From: Saprospiraceae bacterium
GTDB lineage: Bacteria > Bacteroidota > Bacteroidia > Chitinophagales > Saprospiraceae
NCBI GenBank assembly: GCA_020436865.1
Contig: JAGQXA010000193.1
Location: 1-5,308, forward strand
Direction of reading: 5' to 3'
DNA: 5,308 nucleotides
This document shows positions 1-5,308 of the stretch, piece after piece. The position numbers and the translations under genes are program-made. Positions within the stretch are counted from its first letter, which is position 1, and the number at the start of each line of letters is the position of its first letter. The notes below the pieces were generated by a model that was not told the origin of the DNA, did not search any database, and saw only the letters and a list, made by a program, of their open reading frames with translations.

Positions 1-1593
1 CTGATCATCTATTATTCCGGACACGGCACCTACGATCCGGTGTTCGACGAAGGGTACTGGATACCGGTAGACGGCCATCTCGACAACCAGGGCAGTTTTA
101 TCTCCAACAGCAAGATCACCAAGATCCTCCGGGCCATCAAATCGCACCATACCTTCCTGATCGCCGACGCCTGTTTCTCGGGCACACTGGCCCAGGTGAA
201 GTATGTGGGTCTCGAACGCCTCGAACGGAATCCCTCGCGCTGGGTGCTTACGGCCGGCCGCAACGAGCCGGTCGTCGACGGCACCCCCGGCGACAACAGC
301 CCGTTTGCCGGCAGTATCCTCGAATACCTGAAGCAAAACAGCGACAAGAATGTCTTCGTCTCCGACCTGGTCCAATACGTAAAAGCCTCTGTAGGCAACA
401 ACAGCGAACAGATCCCGGTCGGCAACGCGCTGCAGGGAGTAGGCGACAAAGGCGGCGAGTTCGTGTTCCGCCACAAGGGTGCGGCGGCCTATGCAGCCTC
501 CCCTCAAACGCTCCTCCCCAAGGATCCCTGGATCCCCGGATCCCCGGATCCTACGGCGCCGGCCGCAAAAAGGCCGTTAAAGGCCTATCTCTATTGGGGG
601 CTGAGCGCCGTTCTGGTGCTCGTTCTCGGCATCTGGGGCATCGGCCGGATCGCCGGCGGCCCCCAGCCCTCCTCCGACCCGGCCGACTGGCTGGTGGCCA
701 TGGGACAGAACGGGCTATATGGATTTCAGGACTCGCTGACCGGCCAGATGGTGATCGAGCCGGCCTACAACGCGGCCTGGCGCTTCCAAGAAGGGCTGGC
801 GCCCGTGTCGAAAGGAGGCGTCTGGGGATTCATCGATCCACAGGGCAAAGTGGTCATCCCTCTCCAATTCGACAATGCCGATGGCTTCCAGGAAAACCGC
901 GCGGTGATCAAGATCGACTCTACCTACGGCTACATCAACCGGGCCGGTGAGCCGGTCATTCCGGCCATCTACGATCTGGCCGGCGGTTTCGAGGGCGGAA
1001 GGGCCTACGTCAAACTCGGTAAGAACACTTTCCATATCGACTCGATCGGCAATTGCGTGCGCGACTGTCCGCAGTACGGCCTGATCGGTTTCATGGAAGA
1101 CCCGCGCGATGAGCGGCAGTACCCCACGGTGAAACTGAACGGGCAGGTTTGGATGGCCGCCAACCTCAATTTTGGGTTCAAGGGATCGTTCTGTTATCAG
1201 GACCTGCCCGAAAACTGCAAACAGTACGGCCGGCTGTACCCCTGGGAAATCGCCAAAGAGGCTTGCCCTCCCGGCTGGCATCTACCCACCAGTCAGGAGT
1301 GGCTAGACCTGCGCGCATCGTTTGGGGGAACGACCAAAGCATACCAGTCGCTCATTTCCGGAGGCGAATCAGGCTTCAATGCCCTGCTCGGGGGCGAACG
1401 GTATTCCAACGGCAATTTTTTCAGCCTGGGCGAGATCGGCAAGTACTGGACCAACGATGTCGACGCAGGCAACCTTCGCAAGATCAACTACTTCTATTTT
1501 AACCCGACTTCGGGGAAACTGCTGTACACGAGCAGCGAGAAAAACTACGCCTATTCCTGTCGCTGTGTGCAGGACGAAAGCGAAGATCAATAA
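1..1593 (+). CDS. Membrane-anchored caspase-like protease with WG repeats and FISUMP domain (5' end missing)
   Basis: The frame is open from base 1, so the N-terminus lies upstream; 530 residues are visible. Residues 1-158 are most of a peptidase C14 (caspase) domain: YYSGHG with catalytic His at residue 8 (bases 22-24), DACFSG with catalytic Cys at residue 58 (172-174), a PVVDGTPGDNSPFAG segment and the closing GGEFVF motif. About 80 N-terminal caspase residues are probably missing. A Pro/Ala linker (about 160-193) precedes one transmembrane helix (about 195-215), flanked on its N side by KRPLK. The positive-inside rule then puts the protease in the cytoplasm and the C-terminus outside. Residues 229-350 are about three WG-type beta repeats (GLYGF, GVWGFIDPQGKVVIP, YGYINRAGEPVIP). 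Residues 360-528 match the FISUMP pattern (VKLNGQVWMAANLNF, YGRLYPWEIAKEACPPGWHLP, KYWT, CRCV). At least eight Cys outside the membrane could form disulfides. The likely role is a transmembrane sensor protease; ligand and substrate are unknown. It is probably co-transcribed with the next gene. Confidence 0.9.
   Translation: MIIYYSGHGTYDPVFDEGYWIPVDGHLDNQGSFISNSKITKILRAIKSHHTFLIADACFSGTLAQVKYVGLERLERNPSRWVLTAGRNEPVVDGTPGDNSPFAGSILEYLKQNSDKNVFVSDLVQYVKASVGNNSEQIPVGNALQGVGDKGGEFVFRHKGAAAYAASPQTLLPKDPWIPGSPDPTAPAAKRPLKAYLYWGLSAVLVLVLGIWGIGRIAGGPQPSSDPADWLVAMGQNGLYGFQDSLTGQMVIEPAYNAAWRFQEGLAPVSKGGVWGFIDPQGKVVIPLQFDNADGFQENRAVIKIDSTYGYINRAGEPVIPAIYDLAGGFEGGRAYVKLGKNTFHIDSIGNCVRDCPQYGLIGFMEDPRDERQYPTVKLNGQVWMAANLNFGFKGSFCYQDLPENCKQYGRLYPWEIAKEACPPGWHLPTSQEWLDLRASFGGTTKAYQSLISGGESGFNALLGGERYSNGNFFSLGEIGKYWTNDVDAGNLRKINYFYFNPTSGKLLYTSSEKNYAYSCRCVQDESEDQ
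522..553 (+). repeat. 8-bp tandem repeat, four units, in the caspase-to-membrane linker
   Basis: Four copies of GGATCC begin at 522, 530, 538 and 546 with an exact 8-base period; the units are GGATCCCT, GGATCCCC, GGATCCCC and GGATCCTA. The tract encodes part of the Pro-rich linker (KDPWIPGSPDPT) just before the transmembrane helix. Because 8 is not a multiple of 3, gain or loss of a unit would shift the frame. Gain of one unit would bring a TAA at 578-580 into frame, immediately before the helix. Loss of one unit would lead into a frame open to a stop at 948-950. The period is seen directly; any role in phase variation is inference, and four units is short. Confidence 0.75.
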
Positions 1594-1611
1594 GACCAAA
1601 TACCCAAAACC
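1594..1611 (+). other. Short A-rich intergenic leader without Shine-Dalgarno
   Basis: Only 18 bases separate the TAA of the first caspase gene from the ATG at 1612. They are A- and C-rich (AAATACCCAAAACC) with no GGAG-like ribosome binding site, which is usual for Bacteroidota, where A-rich leaders often replace Shine-Dalgarno pairing. The spacing is too short for a separate promoter plus leader, so the two genes are most likely one transcript. I see no Bacteroidota-type promoter (TTTG / TAnnTTTG) here on the plus strand. Confidence 0.6.
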
Positions 1612-4600
1612 ATGCTTTACGCCCTCCTCGTCGGCATCAACCATTACCATCCCGATTCCCGCGTTCCTACGCTCAACGGTTGTGCGAACGACCTGCAGGC
1701 AGCCCGCCAATTCCTCGAAGCGCATTTCCCGAAAGACCGGATCGTCATCGAAGAACTTCGCGATCACGACGCCACCTACCAAAATGTCGTCGACCGCTGG
1801 GGACCGGCCTTTCTACAAAAGGCGGGCAAAGACGACGTCGTTCTGTTCCTGTACAGCGGGCATGGCGCCCGCGAGCGTTCCGACCGCGCCTTCCTGCCCT
1901 ATTTCCCGGAAGGGATGAACGAATCGCTGGTCTGCTACGACAGCCGCCTGCCGGGGCGCTTCGACCTGGCCGACAAGGAACTCGGCGTACTCGTACAACG
2001 GGTGGCCCAGAATGGCCCGCACGTGGCGCTGTGGCTCGACTGTTGCCATTCGGGCTCGGCCACCAAGGCGGTCGGCGACTTCCGCCTGGGCGCCGTGCGT
2101 CAATGGGATATCCGGCAGGAAGAGCGACCGCTCGACAGCTATCTCGAAGGTTATTTTTCGAAAAAAGGCGTACACATCCCCGAAAGCCGCCACATTTCGC
2201 TGGGCGCCTGCGACCGCACGGAGAAGGCGTTCGAACTGCTGACGAATCGCGGCAATTTCTCTGCCCATTTGCTACAGGTACTCGATCAATACGGGCCGGC
2301 GATCAGTTATGCCCGGCTCTTCACCGAGTGCCGCAACGCCATGCTGCGCCTCTCCGGCGAACAACACCCACAGTTCGAGCCGAGCGGTTACTTCAACGCT
2401 TTCAGCGGTTTTCTGGGCTGGCCGGTCGAGGGAGAAGGCCGCCCGACCCGGGTGTTCTTTCAGGAGGGCAAATGGCAGGTCAACAGCGGCGCGATCAACG
2501 GCCTGCCCACGACGGCCGATCAGTCGGCCCAGTTCGTCGTATTGCGCGACGGAAAAGAGATCGGGCACGCCCGCACAACCGTCACCGGGCTCGACCAAAG
2601 CGAAGTCAAGATCGATTTTCTCGGAAATAGCGACCTGCAGTATGAAGCCCGGATGACCAGCGTGCCGTCGCCGCCAATGGAGTTTCTGTTGAAGACGGAT
2701 AATGCCGGCAACGACCGCCTGCAACAGGCCTTGTCGGCCTATCAGCCGGTGCACTTTCACCTAAACCCGCAAGCGGAGGAAGCGGCCTACCGCCTTGAGG
2801 TCAAGGCCACGCAAGTGAGCCTGTACGATCACCGTACCGGCGAGCAGTTGCGGACTCTCCTGGGCAACGACGAGGGTCAGATCTTCGCCGATGCCTTCGA
2901 CAAACTGGAAAAACTCGCCCAATACGAAAAAAACCTTCGCCTCGACAATCCGGGTACCCGGATCAGGCGCGAAGAGATACAATTGGTCCTGGAAGAACTC
3001 GACGCAAACGGATCGGTCGCGCGACGGCATACAGAAGAAGAGGCGATCATCGACATTTTCCGGGAGGGAGGCCAGGAACGAACGGTACCCTTCCGCCTCC
3101 TGGTGCAAAACGACAGCGCCCGCGAGCGGCGGGTCGTGCTGCTGTATTTTTCTCCGCAGTACGGGATCCACAGCGTGCGTAGCGAGCCCATTGCCGCCCG
3201 GAGCAGCGCCATTTTGATGGAACACGACCAGCGCGGCAACCGCTACCAGTTCGAGCTGCGCGGCAAGGCCGAATCGCTCGACCTGTTCAAGATCCTGGTG
3301 ACCAACCGCCCGATCCAGGATCAATTGCTGGCCCAGGAGGGCTTCCGGCCAGGCGAGACCAAGGAGTACCAACGTTCGAAAAGTGTCGCCGACCGCGGCG
3401 GTCTGGGGCAGGCCCGCTTCATCAACGACTTCTACCTCGATGCGGAAGATGCCGGTCCGGAGGAGAGCGAAAGCGACTGGTTCAGCCGGTCGATCGCGGT
3501 GCGCTGCGTAGCCCGCGAGGCAAGGGTCGGCGCCAAGGCCGTAACGCTGGCCGGCGGCAGCATCGTAGTGAAGGCCCACAGCGGATTCCAGGCCGATCTC
3601 GGCTTGTCGGCCGCGACGCCGAACAGCCGCGACCTATCGGTCATGAGCGTGATCACGCAATTGGCCGAGCAGGAAGGCGCGGAGATGCTGCAGTTCGGAC
3701 GAGCTTCCCGCAGCCTGTTCGGCGCACCGAACGTGCTGGAGATCACCGGGTACAGCGGCGAGGAGACCCTGGCCGACGATCCACTGACGATCGAACTCGA
3801 GGCCGGCCTTCAGGCGGGTGAAAGTCTGCTGCCGCTGACCTTCGACGGCCAGCACATCCTGCCGGTCGGAGAGGTGGAACGGCTGACGGACGGCAAAGCC
3901 CGGGTATCCATCCGGCAGCTGCCGGAGAACGGCGGGCGCAGCCGCAGCCTGACCAAAGCCCTCAAACTGGCCTTCCTGAAGCTGGTTTTGCGCCAAGACC
4001 GGCCGCAATATCTGCGCTGGGTCGACTACGGACAGGCCAAGGTACAGCGTCAGGATCAGGGCGTCGCGGCCAAGGTCAAGGCGGCGAAGAACATCCTCCT
4101 CGTGATCCACGGGATCATCGGCGACACCCAACCCATGGCCGAATGCGTGGCCCCTTTGCAGCAAAGCGGGCGCTACGATCTGGTGCTGACCTTCGACTAC
4201 GAGAACCTCAATACCCCGATCGGCGATACGGCCGCCGCTTTGGGCGAGCGCCTGCGAGAAGCGGGCATCGGTACCGGCGACGGCAAACGCCTGAGCATCC
4301 TGGCCCATTCGATGGGCGGGCTGGTGGCGCGTTACTACATCGAGAACCTGAACGGTAAAGAAGTGGTCGACCGCCTTCTGATGGCCGGCACGCCCAATGC
4401 CGGATCGGCCATCGCTCAGCTGACCAAGTATCGCGACTACGCCAAGATACTCCTTGGATTTGCCCTGAACTTCGGTTGGGGTTTCCCGGCCGCGGCCACC
4501 ATCTTCGGCATTCTCGATCGTTCGAGCGCAGTGACGGCCACGCTGGAGCAAATGGACGTGAAGAACAACAGCTTTCTGGAAAAACTCAACCAGAGCGCCG

Positions 4601-4872
4601 ACCCCGGCATTCCATATGGGATCGTGGCCGGCAATCTCGGGCAGTTCCTCGAACGAAAGCCCGACGCCAGGAGCTTACTCGACAAGCTGTACCGCCTCGG
4701 GGGAAAAGTTTTTTACGGGCAGGAGCCCAACGACCTGGCCGTCAGCATGGACAGCATCAAGGCCGTGCCGGCCGGCCGGCAACCGGCGACGCAAGTACGC
4801 GATCTGGCAGCCCATCACCTCAACTACTTCTCGGAACCCATGAGCGTGGAGACTTTGCTCGAAATGCTATAG
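1612..4872 (+). CDS. Caspase (C14)-alpha/beta-hydrolase (lipase-like) fusion protein
   Basis: This 1086-residue protein has two enzyme domains. Residues 2-270 form a caspase/metacaspase-type C14 domain: the first strand YALLVGINHY starts at once after Met1, which supports this start; LYSGHG carries catalytic His84; LDCCHSG carries the probable catalytic Cys145, with Cys144 beside it; GYFNAFSGFLG closes the domain. Residues 280-610 are beta-rich. Within them, residues 490-570 (PFRLLVQNDS, VVLLYFSPQYGI, FKILVTNRP) resemble the DUF4384-like region that follows caspases in many bacteria. Residues 585-622 look like a charged, flexible linker, and 625-820 are unrecognised. Residues 826-1086 are an alpha/beta-hydrolase: oxyanion strand VIHGIIGD, nucleophile elbow AHSMGG with Ser900, the GTPNAGS motif, then candidate acid Asp1041 (NDLAVSMDS) and His1068/1069 near the end. 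No signal peptide or clear transmembrane helix is seen apart from a hydrophobic stretch at 944-967 inside the hydrolase, so the protein is probably cytoplasmic. Metacaspase-like enzymes usually cut after Arg/Lys; the lipase substrate is unknown. A protease-regulated lipid-attacking effector is an inference. Confidence 0.9.
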   Translation: MLYALLVGINHYHPDSRVPTLNGCANDLQAARQFLEAHFPKDRIVIEELRDHDATYQNVVDRWGPAFLQKAGKDDVVLFLYSGHGARERSDRAFLPYFPEGMNESLVCYDSRLPGRFDLADKELGVLVQRVAQNGPHVALWLDCCHSGSATKAVGDFRLGAVRQWDIRQEERPLDSYLEGYFSKKGVHIPESRHISLGACDRTEKAFELLTNRGNFSAHLLQVLDQYGPAISYARLFTECRNAMLRLSGEQHPQFEPSGYFNAFSGFLGWPVEGEGRPTRVFFQEGKWQVNSGAINGLPTTADQSAQFVVLRDGKEIGHARTTVTGLDQSEVKIDFLGNSDLQYEARMTSVPSPPMEFLLKTDNAGNDRLQQALSAYQPVHFHLNPQAEEAAYRLEVKATQVSLYDHRTGEQLRTLLGNDEGQIFADAFDKLEKLAQYEKNLRLDNPGTRIRREEIQLVLEELDANGSVARRHTEEEAIIDIFREGGQERTVPFRLLVQNDSARERRVVLLYFSPQYGIHSVRSEPIAARSSAILMEHDQRGNRYQFELRGKAESLDLFKILVTNRPIQDQLLAQEGFRPGETKEYQRSKSVADRGGLGQARFINDFYLDAEDAGPEESESDWFSRSIAVRCVAREARVGAKAVTLAGGSIVVKAHSGFQADLGLSAATPNSRDLSVMSVITQLAEQEGAEMLQFGRASRSLFGAPNVLEITGYSGEETLADDPLTIELEAGLQAGESLLPLTFDGQHILPVGEVERLTDGKARVSIRQLPENGGRSRSLTKALKLAFLKLVLRQDRPQYLRWVDYGQAKVQRQDQGVAAKVKAAKNILLVIHGIIGDTQPMAECVAPLQQSGRYDLVLTFDYENLNTPIGDTAAALGERLREAGIGTGDGKRLSILAHSMGGLVARYYIENLNGKEVVDRLLMAGTPNAGSAIAQLTKYRDYAKILLGFALNFGWGFPAAATIFGILDRSSAVTATLEQMDVKNNSFLEKLNQSADPGIPYGIVAGNLGQFLERKPDARSLLDKLYRLGGKVFYGQEPNDLAVSMDSIKAVPAGRQPATQVRDLAAHHLNYFSEPMSVETLLEML

Positions 4873-4889
4873 CTGTGAAGGTCCCGACC
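4873..4889. other. 17-base convergent gap without a clear terminator
   Basis: The caspase-lipase gene and the marR-type gene end 17 bases apart, tail to tail. The gap plus the first base of the opposing stop codon holds only a 4-bp stem (AGGT-CCCG-ACCT, 4879-4890) with no T-run on either side, so no convincing intrinsic terminator is visible. Read-through in both directions, or termination inside the opposing gene, is possible. Confidence 0.5.
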
Positions 4890-5308
4890 TCAACCCCGGA
4901 TCTTGTCGAGCAGTTCGCTTAGCTGCTCCGCTTCCTCTACCGTCAGGCGGCTCAGCAGTCCGTCGATGGCCGGGTTGAGCTCCTCAAGCCGTTCGAGCAG
5001 GGCCGATCCCTCGCGGCTGAGCGAAACGTCGACGAGCCGTTTGTCGCTCAAACAGATCCGCTTTTCTACCCAGCCCTTCTGATGGAGGCGATCGACGATG
5101 CGCGAGGTGTCCGACATCTTGTCGAGCAAGCGCTCCCGGATCACGGAAGTAGTGAGCGGCTCGCCCGCTCCGCGCAAGATGCGCAGCACATTGTATTGCT
5201 TCTGAGTGAGATCGAAGGGCGTCAGCAGATCGCGCATGCTTTCCTGCAGCCAGTTATGGGTATAGATCAGATTGACGGCGGCACGCTGCCGGGCATTCCG
5301 GAACGGCC
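4890..5308 (-). CDS. MarR-family winged-helix transcriptional regulator (5' end missing)
   Basis: The minus-strand frame stays open to the window edge, giving 138 residues plus a partial codon. An internal ATG at 5235-5237 is not the real start: the 23 codons upstream of it encode the usual first MarR helix (RQRAAVNLIYTHNWLQESM), so about 10-15 residues are probably missing. The order is dimerisation helix, FDLTQKQYNVLRILRG, a helix-turn-helix whose recognition helix is near MSDTSRIVDRLHQKG, the beta wing with the conserved CLSDKRLVDVSLS (Asp-x-Arg), and C-terminal dimerisation helices (LTVEEAEQLSELLDKIRG). MarR proteins are dimeric DNA-binding repressors or activators that often respond to small phenolic ligands or oxidants. 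The gene is convergent with the caspase operon and its promoter is outside the window, so regulation of that operon cannot be inferred. Its target genes most likely lie upstream, beyond base 5308. Confidence 0.92.
   Translation of the reverse strand, partial: PFRNARQRAAVNLIYTHNWLQESMRDLLTPFDLTQKQYNVLRILRGAGEPLTTSVIRERLLDKMSDTSRIVDRLHQKGWVEKRICLSDKRLVDVSLSREGSALLERLEELNPAIDGLLSRLTVEEAEQLSELLDKIRG

Noticed and set aside
40..42. GTG as the start of the first caspase gene
   Set aside because: The frame is open to base 1 and codons 4-9 encode the catalytic YYSGHG motif, so the gene starts upstream of the window.
3634..4551. Long minus-strand open frame (305 codons) opposite the caspase-lipase gene, and similar long minus-strand frames at 2761-3579 and 715-1281
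   Set aside because: They lie antisense to well-supported domains in a GC-rich gene, and their translations show no recognisable motif. They are shadows of the plus-strand genes.
4769..4788. GCCGGCCGGC palindrome followed by a further CCGGC
   Set aside because: It lies within codons of the hydrolase domain (VPAGRQPA) and fits ordinary GC-rich codon use; no terminator or site context.
4879..4890. Short inverted repeat AGGT-CCCG-ACCT between the convergent genes
   Set aside because: The stem is only 4 bp with no adjacent T-tract, too weak to call a terminator.
5235..5237. ATG as the start of the MarR-type gene
   Set aside because: Upstream codons in frame encode the conserved first helix of MarR proteins, so the real start is beyond base 5308.

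Overview
The window suggests a GC-rich member of the phylum Bacteroidota, possibly a marine Saprospiria/Lewinella-like lineage. Three things point that way: a C-terminal domain of the FISUMP (Fibrobacter succinogenes major paralogous) type, a gene start with an A-rich leader and no Shine-Dalgarno sequence, and a MarR regulator with the N-terminal helix style common in that phylum. The lineage is inferred from protein style, not from a marker gene. Almost all of the window is coding, with no gap over 20 bases between genes.

Layout: (1) Bases 1-1593, plus strand, hold the 3' part of a gene for a membrane-anchored caspase-like protease (peptidase C14). Its parts are a caspase fold with an intact His/Cys dyad, a Pro-rich linker encoded partly by an 8-bp tandem repeat, one transmembrane helix, WG (KWG-type) beta repeats and a Cys-containing FISUMP domain. 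(2) After 18 bases, 1612-4872, plus strand, encode a 1086-residue protein. It has a second, divergent caspase domain at the N-terminus (metacaspase-style DCCHSG), a long beta-rich middle, and a C-terminal alpha/beta-hydrolase of the lipase/PGAP1-like kind with an AHSMGG nucleophile elbow. (3) After 17 bases, 4890-5308, minus strand, convergent, lies a MarR-family regulator whose 5' end runs off the window.

The two caspase genes look like one operon and are the interesting part. A plausible but unproven model: the first protein senses something outside the cytoplasmic membrane through WG/FISUMP and signals to its cytoplasmic caspase domain. The second, soluble protein couples a protease to a lipase-type effector that could attack lipids when activated. 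That layout (sensor protease plus protease-effector fusion) resembles the logic of bacterial caspase-based conflict or regulated-death systems, but nothing in the window proves such a function. The MarR gene is probably a separate transcription unit.
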